Assembly (NCBI RefSeq): GCF_006384975.1
Contig: NZ_CP021645.1
Coordinates: 3,004,001-3,068,000, forward strand
Length of the DNA: 64,000 nt
Reading direction: 5' to 3'
Origin: Pseudomonas oryzihabitans
GTDB taxonomy: Bacteria; Pseudomonadota; Gammaproteobacteria; Pseudomonadales; Pseudomonadaceae
The position numbers and the translations under genes are program-made. Positions within the stretch are counted from its first letter, which is position 1, and every line of letters starts with the position of its first letter. Below the pieces are notes generated by a model. It was not told the DNA's origin. It worked only from the letters and a program-made list of their open reading frames with translations, and did not search any database. Shown piece by piece: positions 21,654 through 33,340 of this stretch.

Positions 21654-23588
21654 CTACGCCTTGAACTGCCCCAGACTACTGCGCAATTGCGCCGCCAATT
21701 CCGCCAGGGTACGCCCGCCCCTGGCGGTAGCCGCCATGGATTCGGCCGCCTTCAGCGCCTCGCCATGAATGATCTCGACCCGCTGGCGCACCGCGGCGGC
21801 GCCTTCGGCCTGGCGTTGCGCCGCCTGGGCAGCCGTGCTCATGCTGGCATGCACCTGATCCACCGCGCGATGGACATCCTGCTGGATGCGATTACTGTCA
21901 CGCAACACGGCCAGGCCACTACCCGCCTGCTGCCGGGCCTCGCCGATGGCTGCCACGGCTTCGCGTGCACCCTCTTGCAGGCCGGCGATGTGGGCACGAA
22001 TGCTGCCGGTCGACTCCTGGGTCTTGCTAGCCAGGGCGCGGACCTCGTCGGCGACCACCGCGAAACCTCGACCACTCTCGCCGGCTCGCGCGGCCTCGAT
22101 GGCGGCGTTGAGCGCCAGCAGGTTGGTCTGCTCGGCGATGCCGCGGATCACGTCCAGCACCACCTCGATCTGCTCGCTCTGCCCCGCCAGCCGCTCGATC
22201 ACCTGGGCACCCGACTCGACCTGGGTCACCAGGCCCTCGATGCCCTGAGCCACCTGGTTGGCGATCCGGGCGCTGCTCTGGGTGGAGCTGCGAATGGCTT
22301 CTACCTGCTGCAGAGCGCCCTGCATGGCAGCGCTTTCGCCTTGCGCCTCTTCGGCGATGCCGGACAGGGCTTCCAGACTGCGCGACACCTCCTCACGCTG
22401 CCGCTGAGCAGCCGCCTCGGCCGCGGCACTGCTCCCCGCCAGACCACGAATCTCCTCACCGGTGCGCTCGGCGACCCGATGCGCCTCGCTCACCAGCGGC
22501 TGCAGCTTGGCGATGAAGCGATCGACCGCACCGCCGAGCGCCTGGATCTCGTCGCCCTGACCGAGATTAAGCCGCCGGGTCAGATCGCCCTCCCCTGCCG
22601 CCAGGTCATCCAGCGCCCGCTGCAGCACCGCGATCCGGCGCAACACCCGCTGCCCCAGCACCAGGGCCACCGCCACCACCATGACCACGCCGACCAGAAT
22701 CAAGCCCAGGGCGATCTGCCAGCGCAACGCCGACGCCATGGCGGCCACCGTCTCGCCCGCGTTGCGACTCATCGCCAGGGCGACCTGACGGGTGCCTTCC
22801 AGCCGGCTGGACAGGGTCGCGGCGCTGCCCTTGGCCGCCTCCGCCACGCTGGCGGACACCAGGCCGCCGGCATCGTCGATCAGGGTCTTGAAACGCTTAT
22901 CCAACTCGGCGCCGGTCCGGGCGATGGACTGGGTGGAAAACCCCACCACCACCTTGCCGATCTCCACGCCATTGGGACTGATGGAGGCATCCACCCGGTA
23001 CACGGAAGGATCGCGGGTGGCCGCATCGAGCACCTTGGCCAGGGCCCCTTCTCCTTGGCCCGCCGCGAGCAGACGAGAGACACGCTCATCCTGACGGTTG
23101 AGATAACGCGTCAGGTTCTGGCCTTGAGCATCCTGGAACACCACGAAGAGTACGTCGGGATTGTTCTGGGCACGCCGGGCCAGATCGGACAGCGCCGGCA
23201 CATCGGCATCCCACATGGCCTTGGGTGAGACACCCGCCAGCAGCTCCGCCAGATTCTGCGCATTGCTCTTCAGGGTGTCGGTCAGGGTATCGCCTACCTG
23301 CTGCCGCTCACGAGCCAGCCGCTGCTCCAGCCCTTCCGCCAGCCGGGTACGCGTCTGCCCCGCCAGTTCGGCGAGACTGCCATCCACCTCGCCACCGGCC
23401 TGCCGCAGGGTCTCGGCCAGTCGCTCGGATTCACCGGAAAGACGCTGCGCCAGCCCCAGCTGCAGGTCCCGTACCGCGCCCTGGGTCAGCCATACCGCCA
23501 AGGCGACCTGGATGACCACCGCCAGCAAAAGACTGATGAATACCGGCAGCAGCAGACGACTGCGCAGCAGCGAAAAGAGGAACGACAT
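21654..23588 (-). CDS. Methyl-accepting chemotaxis protein
   Basis: Inner-membrane chemoreceptor, 644 residues. TM1 ~8-32, a periplasmic sensor region of ~250 residues, TM2 ~285-310, HAMP, and a cytoplasmic signalling domain with the hairpin tip [20 protein letters not shown] and [15 protein letters not shown]. The sensor region contains two apparent alpha/beta segments (around [20 protein letters not shown]) and may be a Cache-like domain; the ligand is unknown. Start chosen at 23588 ([11 protein letters not shown]), preceded by CTGGAG, rather than six codons upstream. Monocistronic. Confidence 0.92.
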   Translation of the reverse strand: MSFLFSLLRSRLLLPVFISLLLAVVIQVALAVWLTQGAVRDLQLGLAQRLSGESERLAETLRQAGGEVDGSLAELAGQTRTRLAEGLEQRLARERQQVGDTLTDTLKSNAQNLAELLAGVSPKAMWDADVPALSDLARRAQNNPDVLFVVFQDAQGQNLTRYLNRQDERVSRLLAAGQGEGALAKVLDAATRDPSVYRVDASISPNGVEIGKVVVGFSTQSIARTGAELDKRFKTLIDDAGGLVSASVAEAAKGSAATLSSRLEGTRQVALAMSRNAGETVAAMASALRWQIALGLILVGVVMVVAVALVLGQRVLRRIAVLQRALDDLAAGEGDLTRRLNLGQGDEIQALGGAVDRFIAKLQPLVSEAHRVAERTGEEIRGLAGSSAAAEAAAQRQREEVSRSLEALSGIAEEAQGESAAMQGALQQVEAIRSSTQSSARIANQVAQGIEGLVTQVESGAQVIERLAGQSEQIEVVLDVIRGIAEQTNLLALNAAIEAARAGESGRGFAVVADEVRALASKTQESTGSIRAHIAGLQEGAREAVAAIGEARQQAGSGLAVLRDSNRIQQDVHRAVDQVHASMSTAAQAAQRQAEGAAAVRQRVEIIHGEALKAAESMAATARGGRTLAELAAQLRSSLGQFKA

Positions 23589-23737
23589 GGAAATCTCCAG
23601 CGGCAAATGACGTTACAGGCTGTCGGCCAACTCCGAGCGAGCTGGAGCGATAGTGATCAGTTGTCGTAGCAATATGCTGGCCATTTTGGACCAATGGCCA
23701 TTCCAGAGCACCGGTCGTCATGGGTGCCTCCAGAAAG

Positions 23738-23766
23738 CGAAAAGCCCCGCGAGGCGGGGCTTTTCG
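23738..23766 (-). terminator. Rho-independent terminator downstream of purA
   Basis: Stem GCCCCGC-GAG-GCGGGGC (23744-23760) flanked by AAAA and TTTT, so it is nearly symmetrical. It lies 22 bases beyond the purA stop. Confidence 0.88.
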
Positions 23767-23787
23767 GGATGCATCCTTTTAGCGCAC

Positions 23788-25131
<1,344 letters not shown>

Positions 25132-25161
25132 TCACGTTCACCCGGATGCCAGATCCGGTGC

Positions 25162-26349
25162 TTAGGAATTCAAGGGCACCACGACCCAGGCGCCCTGCTG
25201 CTCGACCAGACGGCGGTCGCAGCCGGCGCTGCGCAGCTGGCTTTCGCCCTCGAGGCTGGTGGCCTGGACCACCCGCTCACCGCGGGCCCGCAGGTCACGC
25301 ACGAGCTGCCAGAGTACCGGCGAATGCCCGGCCGGCGCCCAGATCCCGCGGCGCGGCTCCTCGAGCACGGCGGTGCCCAGCTCGACGAGGGTTTTCAGAT
25401 CGGTGGAGAAGCCGGTGGCGGGCCGCGACCGGCCGAAGTCGGCGCCGATGTTGTCGTAGCGTCCGCCCTGGGCGATGGACTGGCCGGTACCCGGGACGAA
25501 GGCCGCGAAGACCACGCCGGTGTGGTAGTGATAACCACGCAGCTCGCCCAGATCGAAATACAGGGGCACGTTCGGGAAGCGGCTCTGCAAGGACTCGGCC
25601 AGGGCGACCAGTTCATCCAGCGCCTGCATCACCGCCTCGGGCGCACCAGCCAGGCGCTGCCGGGCATGGTCGAGCACGGAGGCATCACCACTCAGTTCGA
25701 CCAGGGCGCGCAGCCAGCCACGCTCGGCCGCGGGCAGGGCCGCGGTCAACTCATCGATCTCATCGACGGCCTTGCGTTGCAGGGCATCGAACAGCGTCTG
25801 CTCGCCAGCACCGGACACACCGGCAACCTGGCACAGACCGCGATAGATGCCGACATGGCCGAGGTCCATATGCACATCGGGCACCTGGGCCTGCTCGAGC
25901 ACGTCGAGCATCAGGCTGATGACCTCGAGATCCCCTTCGCTGCCCGGCACGCCATAGAGTTCGGCGCCGACCTGAATGGGACTGCGCGATGTCGACAAGG
26001 CCCGCGGCCGGGTATGCAGCACGCTGCCGGCATAGCACAGGCGGCTCGGACCATCGTGCTTGAGGCTGTGGGCGTCCATGCGCGCGACCTGGGGCGTGAT
26101 ATCGGAGCGGAAACCCATGAGGCGGCCGGAGTTGGGATCGGTCACCTTGAAGGTGCGCAGCTCCAATTCCTGAGCCGCGCCGGTGAGCAGCGATTCCAGA
26201 AATTCCAGGTGCGGGGTGATGACGAACTCGTAGCCCCAGCAGTGGAACAGCTCCAGCACCCGCCGACGGGCACCTTCGATGCGCGCCGCGTCAGGCGGCA
26301 GGATTTCCTCGATACCGTCAGGCAGCAGCCAGCGGTCTACCGTAGCCAT
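25162..26349 (-). CDS. hisZ: ATP phosphoribosyltransferase regulatory subunit HisZ
   Basis: HisRS-like paralogue that activates the short-form HisG in histidine biosynthesis, 395 residues. The class II synthetase fold is recognisable ([51 protein letters not shown]), but the C-terminal anticodon domain of true HisRS is absent. Start taken at 26349 ([15 protein letters not shown]); the 7 upstream in-frame codons are not family-like. hisG is not in the window. Confidence 0.95.
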   Translation of the reverse strand: MATVDRWLLPDGIEEILPPDAARIEGARRRVLELFHCWGYEFVITPHLEFLESLLTGAAQELELRTFKVTDPNSGRLMGFRSDITPQVARMDAHSLKHDGPSRLCYAGSVLHTRPRALSTSRSPIQVGAELYGVPGSEGDLEVISLMLDVLEQAQVPDVHMDLGHVGIYRGLCQVAGVSGAGEQTLFDALQRKAVDEIDELTAALPAAERGWLRALVELSGDASVLDHARQRLAGAPEAVMQALDELVALAESLQSRFPNVPLYFDLGELRGYHYHTGVVFAAFVPGTGQSIAQGGRYDNIGADFGRSRPATGFSTDLKTLVELGTAVLEEPRRGIWAPAGHSPVLWQLVRDLRARGERVVQATSLEGESQLRSAGCDRRLVEQQGAWVVVPLNS

Positions 26350-26504
26350 TAGGCCTCTTCTCCATGTCATGGATCGGCACGCGGCTACCGAGGTCGGCGC
26401 TGGAGACTTCGCGAGGAAGTCCGGCCGCCGGATCGAGCCGCTCTGCCGTGGATTGCTACCCGGATCAGCCAGGGCGTCGCCCTTCCACGGGTTTCGTACG
26501 GACG

Positions 26505-26530
26505 CAAAAAAGCCGGGGATGGCCCCGGCT
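26505..26530 (-). terminator. Rho-independent terminator after hflC
   Basis: Stem AGCCGGGG-ATGG-CCCCGGCT (26511-26530) followed in the minus-strand transcript by TTTTTT. It separates the hfl operon from hisZ-purA. Confidence 0.88.
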
Positions 26531-26606
26531 GATTCATGATAACACGAAAAAATCGGCGATCGGGGATGAACGACGAGCGAAGTCTAGCTGCCGTTCATCC
26601 CGTTCT

Positions 26607-27476
26607 TCACTGCCCAGGGTTCTGGAAATACTTGAAGAAATCGCTCTTCCCATCGAGTACCAGCACATCGCTCTTGCTGGAGAAGCTGGAGCGATAGGCT
26701 TGCAGACTCCGATAGAAGGAGAAGAACGCCGGATTCTTCGAGTAGGCCTGGGAGTACACCTGGGCCGCCTGGGCGTCACCGGCACCGCGCGCTTCCTCAG
26801 CCTGGCGATAGGCTTCGGCGAGGATCACGCGGCGCTGACGATCGGCGTCGGCACGGATGCCCTCGGCCAGCTCGCGACCCTTGGCCCGATGCTCGCGGGC
26901 TTCCCGCTCGCGCTCGGTGCTCATCCGCTCGTAAACGCTGCGGCTGACTTCCTTGGGCAGGTCGATGGCCTTGATGCGCACATCCACCACCTCGATGCCC
27001 AGCTCCTGGTTGGCCATGCGATTGAGCGACGCGGTCAGGTCGCCGACCATCGAATCGCGCTCGCCAGACACCACCTCGCTCAGGGTACGACGCCCGAACT
27101 GGTCGCGCAGCCCGGACTCCAGACGACGCAGCAGGCGCTCGTCGGCGATCTGCTTGAGGCCAGAAGTCGCCGTGTAGTAGCGCTCGGGGTTGGCGATACG
27201 CCACTTGGCGTAGGCGTCCACCATCACCGCCTTCTTCTCCAGGGTCAGGAATCTCTGGGTCGGGGTGTCGAGGGTTTGCAGGCGGGCATCGAACTTGCGC
27301 ACCCGGTTGACGTAGGGAATCTTGAAGTGCAGGCCGGGCTCCAGATTGGGCTCGACCACGCGACCGAAGCGCAGCATGACGGCGCGATCGGTTTGCTTCA
27401 CCACGAACAGACTGCTCCAGGCACCGAGACCCAGCAGGACCACGACGATCAGCGCGGCCAGTGATTTATTGCTCAT
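26607..27476 (-). CDS. hflC: Protease modulator HflC
   Basis: SPFH/Band-7 protein that forms, with HflK, a membrane cage around FtsH and modulates its proteolysis, 289 residues. One N-terminal TM helix (LAALIVVVLLGLGAWSSLFVV) is followed by the SPFH domain and an Ala/Glu/Arg-rich coiled coil (~185-245) ending FFKYFQNPGQ. It overlaps the hflK stop by one base (TGATG). P. aeruginosa has, as I recall, a small DUF2065 gene between hflC and hisZ; I do not see one here. Confidence 0.96.
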   Translation of the reverse strand: MSNKSLAALIVVVLLGLGAWSSLFVVKQTDRAVMLRFGRVVEPNLEPGLHFKIPYVNRVRKFDARLQTLDTPTQRFLTLEKKAVMVDAYAKWRIANPERYYTATSGLKQIADERLLRRLESGLRDQFGRRTLSEVVSGERDSMVGDLTASLNRMANQELGIEVVDVRIKAIDLPKEVSRSVYERMSTEREREAREHRAKGRELAEGIRADADRQRRVILAEAYRQAEEARGAGDAQAAQVYSQAYSKNPAFFSFYRSLQAYRSSFSSKSDVLVLDGKSDFFKYFQNPGQ

Positions 27477-28663
27477 CAGCGGCTCTCCCTGGTACGCGTT
27501 TCGGTGGACTGCGGCAGATTGCGAATGACCGAGGCGGCCGTATCGCTGGACGCCGCCGGGGCGGCACCACTGCTGATGGCCGACGTCGGCGCCGGCGCAC
27601 GGTTCTGCATCAGCTTGTCGAGCGGCAGATAGAGCAGGTTCTGACCGGGCTGACCGGTGATCAGCACCTTGCTCGACTGGCCGAGCACCTCCTGCATCGT
27701 CTCGATGTACAGACGCTCGCGGGTCAACTGCGGATTGGCCGCGTACTGGACTGCCAGCTGGCTGAAGCGCGAGGCATCACCCTGGGCACGGGCGACGACT
27801 TCATCGCGGTAGCCATTGGCTTCCTCGATGATGCGCTGGGCCGCACCGCGAGCCTCGGGAATGACGCCGTTGGCATAGGCCTCGGCCTGGTTCTTCTCGC
27901 GCTGCTCGTCTTCCCGGGCGCGGATGACGTCGTCGAATGCTTCCTGGACTTCGCGCGGCGCCGAGGCGCTCTGGATGTTCACCTGGGTTACGGTGATGCC
28001 GGTGCCATAGCTGTCGAGGATGCGCTGCAGACGCTCGCGCACCTGGGTCGCCACCTGCTCGCGACCGTCGGTGAGCAGCTGGTCCATGGTGGAAGAGCCG
28101 GCGACATGGCGCAGGGCGCTGTCGGTAGCCTGCTGCAGACTGACCTCGGGCTGATCGACGTCGAGGACGAAGTCCTTGAGGTTGGTGATGCGGTACTGGA
28201 CCGTCAGCGGCACCTCGACGATGTTCTCGTCCTGGGTCAGCATGGCGCCCTGCTTGCTGTAAGCGCGCTCACGCGTGACGTTTTCCTGGTACTTGGTCTC
28301 GAACGGCGGGAAGTAGATGTTCAAGCCAGGACCGACGGTCTCGTAGTACTTGCCGAAGCGCAGGATCACTGCCTGCTCCTGCTCGTCCACCACGTAGACA
28401 GCGTTGTATAGCCACAGCGCCGCGAGCAGCAGCAGGCCGAGCAGGATCAGGCTCTTGCCGCCGCCTGAACCGAGGCTATCGCCGCCACTGCCACCGGAGC
28501 GCTTCTTGCCGCCGACCAGGCGATTGATACGGTCTTGAAACTTGCGCAGGGCTTCGTCGAGGTCCGGAGGACCCTTGCGTCCACCATTGCCACCGCCGCC
28601 ACCGTTGCGTCCGCCCCAGGGGTCTTGATTATTCGAGTTGCCACCGGGCTCGTTCCAAGCCAT
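27476..28663 (-). CDS. hflK: Protease modulator HflK
   Basis: Partner of HflC, 395 residues. It has a Gly/Asn-rich N-terminal tail (~1-75), one TM helix (~80-100, SLILLGLLLLAALWLYNAVYV), the SPFH domain and a coiled coil. Start set at 28663 (MAWNEPGGNSNNQDPWGG), the conserved HflK beginning with GGGAGAG upstream, rather than 27 codons earlier. Downstream of hflX by ~100 bases. Confidence 0.96.
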   Translation of the reverse strand: MAWNEPGGNSNNQDPWGGRNGGGGGNGGRKGPPDLDEALRKFQDRINRLVGGKKRSGGSGGDSLGSGGGKSLILLGLLLLAALWLYNAVYVVDEQEQAVILRFGKYYETVGPGLNIYFPPFETKYQENVTRERAYSKQGAMLTQDENIVEVPLTVQYRITNLKDFVLDVDQPEVSLQQATDSALRHVAGSSTMDQLLTDGREQVATQVRERLQRILDSYGTGITVTQVNIQSASAPREVQEAFDDVIRAREDEQREKNQAEAYANGVIPEARGAAQRIIEEANGYRDEVVARAQGDASRFSQLAVQYAANPQLTRERLYIETMQEVLGQSSKVLITGQPGQNLLYLPLDKLMQNRAPAPTSAISSGAAPAASSDTAASVIRNLPQSTETRTRESR

Positions 28664-28761
28664 AGCGCTCTCCCTACTGATAACGCGAAAACGCGCCGAA
28701 ATGGCGCGTCGACCAATGCTACCGGATGGTCCCCGCCCGAACAAAAGCGCCGAGCAGGGGT

Positions 28762-30066
28762 TTATTGCAAAACATGTTGCTGGATAAAGACTTCCGGCTC
28801 TTCACCGGCCCGGCTGAGCAGTCGATTGAGTTCGGCGCGGGGTACTCGTACAGACAACAGGATGTTGCCTTCGTCGTCGTGGTCATCGCTTTGCACCACG
28901 CCCAGGTCGAACAATTGCGCCCGCAGGCGAGCATAGCGTTGCGGGAGGCGCAGCACCCCAACGAAAAGATCCTCACCGAGCAGCTCGGCGATGGCCTGAC
29001 CGACCAGCTCCAGTCCCTGGGCATTGCGTGCCGATACCCAGACCCGGATCGGGCGACCGGTCTCGTCGTCACGCTGGATATGGGGCTCGACCCCGTCGAG
29101 CAGATCGATCTTGTTGTAGACCTCCAGCATCGGCAATTCGTCCGCGCCGATTTCATGCAAGACCGCCTCGACCTGCTGGATCTGCAACTGGCGATCCTCT
29201 TCGTGGGCATCGATCACGTGCAGCAGCAGGTCGGAGTTGCTGGATTCCTCCAGCGTCGCGCGGAAGGCTTCCACCAACTTGTGCGGCAGGTGGCGGATGA
29301 AGCCTACCGTGTCAGCGAGCACGATCGGCCCCAGATCCGGCAGCTGCAAACGCCGCAGGGTAGGATCGAGGGTCGCGAACAGCTGATCAGCCGCATAGAC
29401 GGTGGATTCGGTGAGACTGTTGAACAGGGTGGACTTGCCGGCGTTGGTATAGCCGACCAGGGAGACCGCGGGGATCTCGGCGCGACGGCGGCCGCGGCGT
29501 GCCTGTTCGCGCTGGCTCAGCACCTTGTCCAGGCGCTGGCGGATCTGGCGGATCCGTATCCGCAGCAGCCGGCGGTCGGTTTCCAGCTGGGTTTCACCCG
29601 GACCACGCAGGCCGATACCGCCCTTCTGGCGTTCGAGGTGGGTCCAGCCGCGAACCAGCCGGGTGCTCATGTGCTCGAGCTGGGCGAGTTCCACCTGTAG
29701 CTTGCCCTCGTGGGTGCGGGCACGCTGGGCGAAGATGTCGAGAATCAGACCGGTACGATCCAGCACGCGGCACTCGAAGGCTTTTTCGAGGTTACGTTCC
29801 TGACTGGGCGTGAGGTCGTGATTGAAGATGACCAGGTCGGCTTCGTTGGCGTGCACCTGATCGTGCAGCTCCTCGACCTTGCCGGTACCGATGAGAAAAC
29901 GCGCGGTCGGCTGGCTGCGGTTCACCGTGACGAATGCCACGGTTTGCGCCCCCGCCGACCGCGCGAGTTCGAGAAACTCCTGAGGATCTTCGCGCGCCTC
30001 GGGATGCAGGCCTTCTAAATGGACCAGAATGGCCCGCTCACCGCCTTCATGACGCTCGAAGAACAA
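28762..30066 (-). CDS. hflX: Ribosome-associated GTPase HflX
   Basis: GTPase that splits stalled ribosomes under stress, 434 residues. The N-terminal nucleotide-binding-like domain is followed by the G domain with G1 GYTNAGKST, G3 DTVGFIRHLP and G4 NKIDLL; GIGLRGPGETQLETDRR precedes it. The start is a TTG at 30066, supported by AGGAG seven bases upstream; the protein begins (M)FFERHEGGERAILVHLE as in other pseudomonads. It lies 20 bases after hfq. Confidence 0.95.
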   Translation of the reverse strand: MFFERHEGGERAILVHLEGLHPEAREDPQEFLELARSAGAQTVAFVTVNRSQPTARFLIGTGKVEELHDQVHANEADLVIFNHDLTPSQERNLEKAFECRVLDRTGLILDIFAQRARTHEGKLQVELAQLEHMSTRLVRGWTHLERQKGGIGLRGPGETQLETDRRLLRIRIRQIRQRLDKVLSQREQARRGRRRAEIPAVSLVGYTNAGKSTLFNSLTESTVYAADQLFATLDPTLRRLQLPDLGPIVLADTVGFIRHLPHKLVEAFRATLEESSNSDLLLHVIDAHEEDRQLQIQQVEAVLHEIGADELPMLEVYNKIDLLDGVEPHIQRDDETGRPIRVWVSARNAQGLELVGQAIAELLGEDLFVGVLRLPQRYARLRAQLFDLGVVQSDDHDDEGNILLSVRVPRAELNRLLSRAGEEPEVFIQQHVLQ

Positions 30067-30086
30067 CAGGGCGCTCCTCTTGTGAT

Positions 30087-30332
30087 TTATTCGCTATCCG
30101 ACTCGCTCGTCTCAGAGCTGGGCAGACGGACCGGACGGCTCGGCACCACGGTGGAGATCGCGTGCTTGTAGACCATCTGGCTGACGGTGTTCTTGAGCAG
30201 GATCACGAACTGGTCGAAGGACTCGATCTGACCCTGCAGCTTGATGCCGTTGACGAGGTAAATGGAAACCGGAACGCGCTCTTTACGCAGGGTGTTCAGG
30301 TAAGGGTCTTGTAGCGAATGCCCTTTTGACAT
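30087..30332 (-). CDS. hfq: RNA chaperone Hfq
   Basis: Sm-like hexameric RNA chaperone for small RNA-mRNA pairing and Crc-linked catabolite repression in Pseudomonas, 81 residues. It has the full Sm1 ([21 protein letters not shown]) and Sm2 ([14 protein letters not shown]) motifs; the N-terminal [18 protein letters not shown] gives the proximal and rim residues. The short C-terminal tail is acidic/Ser-rich. It lies between miaA and hflX, the classic order. Confidence 0.98.
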   Translation of the reverse strand: MSKGHSLQDPYLNTLRKERVPVSIYLVNGIKLQGQIESFDQFVILLKNTVSQMVYKHAISTVVPSRPVRLPSSETSESDSE

Positions 30333-30417
30333 CGTGTCGCTCTCCTAAGAAATGAAAATATGCTCTGGCGACATGCCAGCTTCCGCTGCCCACCATGGAC
30401 ACGCGGACAAAAAACGA

Positions 30418-31398
30418 TCAGCTGCGGTGCGATATGGAGACGCCGGCGAGGCATTTCAAGATCCGTGGCAGATTGTCACAGGCCAGGCTGTCGAACGTCT
30501 GCGCGGCGGGCCAGCCACGCAACCAGGTCAACTGCCGCTTCGCCAACTGCCGCGTCGCCGCGATACCACGCGCCACCATTTCTTCCCGCGTACATTCCCC
30601 GTCGAGGAACTCCCAGACCTGACGATAGCCCACGGATCGCATGGAGGGCAGACCCAGATGCAGATCGGCACGGTCACGCAAGGCTGAGACTTCGCCGACG
30701 AGGCCCTGTTCCAGCATCAGCTCGAAGCGCTCGGCGATCCGCGCATGGAGCACGTCGCGACGACCGGGCGCCAAAATCAATTGGACGACAGTATAGGGCA
30801 ATTGTGTCTGGGGCGCGCCGTTGGAATCGGTATTGGCACGCATTTGCAGCGCGCGGTGCTCGGTCATCGAGCGGCCACTGACGCGAAACACCTCCAGGGC
30901 CCGCAGTAGACGCTGGGGGTCGTTGGGGTGGATGCGCGCGGCGGACACCGGATCGACCTCGGCCAGCAGCCGATGGATCTCGCCCCAACCGGCCTGGGCC
31001 GCCAGCGCCTCGATCTCGGCGCGCACCGCGGGATCGGCGCTGGGCATGTCGGCCAGGCCTTCGAGCAGGGCCTTGAAGTAGAGCATGGTGCCGCCCACCA
31101 GTAGGGGAATGCGTCCGGCCGCGGTGATCTCGGCCATGGCGGCCAGGGCATCGGCACGAAATTCAGCGGCGGAATAGCTTTCCGCCGGATCGCGGATATC
31201 CACCAACCGGTGCGGATGGGCCGCCAGCAACTCGGCGCTGGGCTTGGCGGTGCCTATGTCCATGCCGCGATAGATGAGCGCCGAATCCACGCTGATCAGC
31301 TCGATGGGCAGCAGTTGCGCCAGTTCGATGGCGAGATCGGTCTTGCCGGACGCGGTCGGCCCCATGAGGAAGATGGCGGGCGGCAGGGGGGCGGTCAT
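30418..31398 (-). CDS. miaA: tRNA dimethylallyltransferase MiaA
   Basis: Adds the dimethylallyl group to A37 of tRNAs reading UNN codons, 326 residues. The P-loop [11 protein letters not shown], the segment [18 protein letters not shown] and the anticodon-binding [12 protein letters not shown] region are characteristic. It follows mutL by 43 bases and precedes hfq by 85 bases; the latter gap may hold an hfq promoter, as in E. coli. Confidence 0.97.
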   Translation of the reverse strand: MTAPLPPAIFLMGPTASGKTDLAIELAQLLPIELISVDSALIYRGMDIGTAKPSAELLAAHPHRLVDIRDPAESYSAAEFRADALAAMAEITAAGRIPLLVGGTMLYFKALLEGLADMPSADPAVRAEIEALAAQAGWGEIHRLLAEVDPVSAARIHPNDPQRLLRALEVFRVSGRSMTEHRALQMRANTDSNGAPQTQLPYTVVQLILAPGRRDVLHARIAERFELMLEQGLVGEVSALRDRADLHLGLPSMRSVGYRQVWEFLDGECTREEMVARGIAATRQLAKRQLTWLRGWPAAQTFDSLACDNLPRILKCLAGVSISHRS

Positions 31399-31441
31399 GA
31401 TGAATTCTCGAAGGGCGCCGCGCGAGGGCGCGGCGGGACGG

Positions 31442-33340
31442 TCAACGACCGCGCAGGAAGAGTTTATCCAGGTCGTCCAGACTGAGCTGGGCCCAGGTGG
31501 GACGACCGTGGTTGCACTGGCCGCTGCGCTCGGTGGTTTCCATGTCGCGTAGCAGGGCGTTCATCTCCGGCAGGGTCAGCCGCCGGTTGGCCCGTACCGA
31601 GCCGTGGCAGGCCATGGTCCCGAGCAATTCGTTCAGGTGCGCCTGGATACGGTCGCTGGTGCCGTACTCCAGCAGATCGGCGAGTACGTCCTGCACCAGC
31701 CGCGCGGCCTGGGCCTGCTTGAGCAGCGCGGGAATCTGGCGGATCGCGAGGGTCTCGGGAGCGAGGCGCTGCAATTCGAAGCCGAGACGCTCGAACCACT
31801 GGCCATGCTCTTCGGCGCAGTCGGCCTCGCGCTCGCTGACCGCCAGGGACTCGGGCACCAGCAGCGGCTGGCCGCGCAGGCCTTCGCTGGCCATGGCGAC
31901 CTTGAGGCGCTCGTAGGTGATGCGCTCGTGGGCGGCGTGCATGTCCACCAGGATCAGCCCCTGGGCGTTCTCGGCCAGGATGTAGATGCCCTTGAGCTGG
32001 GCCAGGGCGTAGCCGAGCGGCGGCACGTCGCCCTGCTCCGCCGGCAAGGGCGCAGGCTCGGCGCCCTCCGGCAGCGGCGCGAAGAAGGTCTTGTAGGCGT
32101 TCTGGACCTCGGCCACGGGCGCCCCGGAATAGGGCTGTGGCGTGGGACTGTAGCGTGGGGCGCCACCCGAGCCGCCGCCACTAGCGAAGGGCTGGGCAGG
32201 CGGCGCAGGGCTGTCGTGCAGCACGGCAGCGGCCAGGCGCATCTCGCCCTGGGGACCGAATTCGCCCGCGGCCGGACCGCTCAGCGGCGCTGGAGTGGTA
32301 GGCGCCACCACGGCGAGCTGGTCGTCCGGACGGATATCGCCCAGGGCGCGATGCAGGGTGCCGTAGAGGAAGTCGTGCACCTGGCGGCTGTCGCGGAAAC
32401 GCACCTCGTGCTTGGTGGGATGGACGTTGACGTCCACCGTCGCCGGGTCCAGTTCGAGGAACAGCACGAAGGCCGGATGGCGACCGTTGTAGAGAACGTC
32501 GCGATAGGCCTGGCGCACGGCGTGGGCGACCAGCTTGTCACGCACCATGCGGCCGTTGACGTAGAAGTACTGCAGATCGGCCTGGCTACGCGAGAAGGTC
32601 GGCAGGCCCACCCAGCCCCAGAGACGCAGGCCGCCGCGCTCGATGTCCACCGGCAGCGCCTGTTCGAGGAAGGCCGGACCGCAGACCGCGCCGACCCGTC
32701 GTCCCTGGCTCTGGGGGTCACTCGCCGGATGCAGGGCGAGGACGCTCTTGCCGTTGTGGCGCAGGTGGAAGCCGACGTCGAAGCGCGCCAGCGCCAGGCG
32801 CCGCACCACTTCCTGCAGGTGATCGAATTCGGTCTTTTCGGCGCGCAGGAACTTGCGCCGCGCCGGGGTATTGAAGAAGAGGTCGCGCACCTCCACCGAG
32901 GTGCCTTGGGGATGGGCGGCGGGCTGTACCCGGGGCTGCATCTCGCGGCCCTCGGTTTCCACCTGCCAGGCCTGGTCTTCGCCCAGGTGGCGCGAGGTCA
33001 GGGTGAGGCGCGACACCGAACTGACCGAGGCCAGGGCTTCACCGCGAAAGCCCAGGCTGGCGACGCTTTCCAGTTCGTCCAGGTGGTAGATCTTGCTGGT
33101 GGCGTGGCGCGCCAGGGCCAGGTGCAGGTCATCCGCCGGGATGCCATGGCCATCGTCGCGCACCCGCAGCAACTTGACGCCGCCCTGCTCCACCTCGACG
33201 TCGATGCGTCGGGCACCGGCGTCCAGGCTGTTCTCCAGCAACTCCTTGGCCACCGAGGCCGGTCGTTCGACCACCTCGCCGGCGGCGATCTGGTTGGACA
33301 GCCGCGGACTGAGCAGTTGGATGCGCCGGGGTTCAATCAT
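31442..33340 (-). CDS. mutL: DNA mismatch repair protein MutL
   Basis: GHKL-ATPase mismatch-repair mediator, 632 residues. N-terminal motifs [20 protein letters not shown] (I), [11 protein letters not shown] (II) and [14 protein letters not shown] (III) are intact. A Pro/Gly/Ala-rich linker (~345-440) leads to the C-terminal dimerisation domain. In many pseudomonads this domain carries [12 protein letters not shown], seen here, rather than the full DQHA(X)2E(X)4E endonuclease motif; the Met substitution leaves nuclease activity uncertain. It overlaps the amiB stop by 8 bases. Confidence 0.96.
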   Translation of the reverse strand: MIEPRRIQLLSPRLSNQIAAGEVVERPASVAKELLENSLDAGARRIDVEVEQGGVKLLRVRDDGHGIPADDLHLALARHATSKIYHLDELESVASLGFRGEALASVSSVSRLTLTSRHLGEDQAWQVETEGREMQPRVQPAAHPQGTSVEVRDLFFNTPARRKFLRAEKTEFDHLQEVVRRLALARFDVGFHLRHNGKSVLALHPASDPQSQGRRVGAVCGPAFLEQALPVDIERGGLRLWGWVGLPTFSRSQADLQYFYVNGRMVRDKLVAHAVRQAYRDVLYNGRHPAFVLFLELDPATVDVNVHPTKHEVRFRDSRQVHDFLYGTLHRALGDIRPDDQLAVVAPTTPAPLSGPAAGEFGPQGEMRLAAAVLHDSPAPPAQPFASGGGSGGAPRYSPTPQPYSGAPVAEVQNAYKTFFAPLPEGAEPAPLPAEQGDVPPLGYALAQLKGIYILAENAQGLILVDMHAAHERITYERLKVAMASEGLRGQPLLVPESLAVSEREADCAEEHGQWFERLGFELQRLAPETLAIRQIPALLKQAQAARLVQDVLADLLEYGTSDRIQAHLNELLGTMACHGSVRANRRLTLPEMNALLRDMETTERSGQCNHGRPTWAQLSLDDLDKLFLRGR

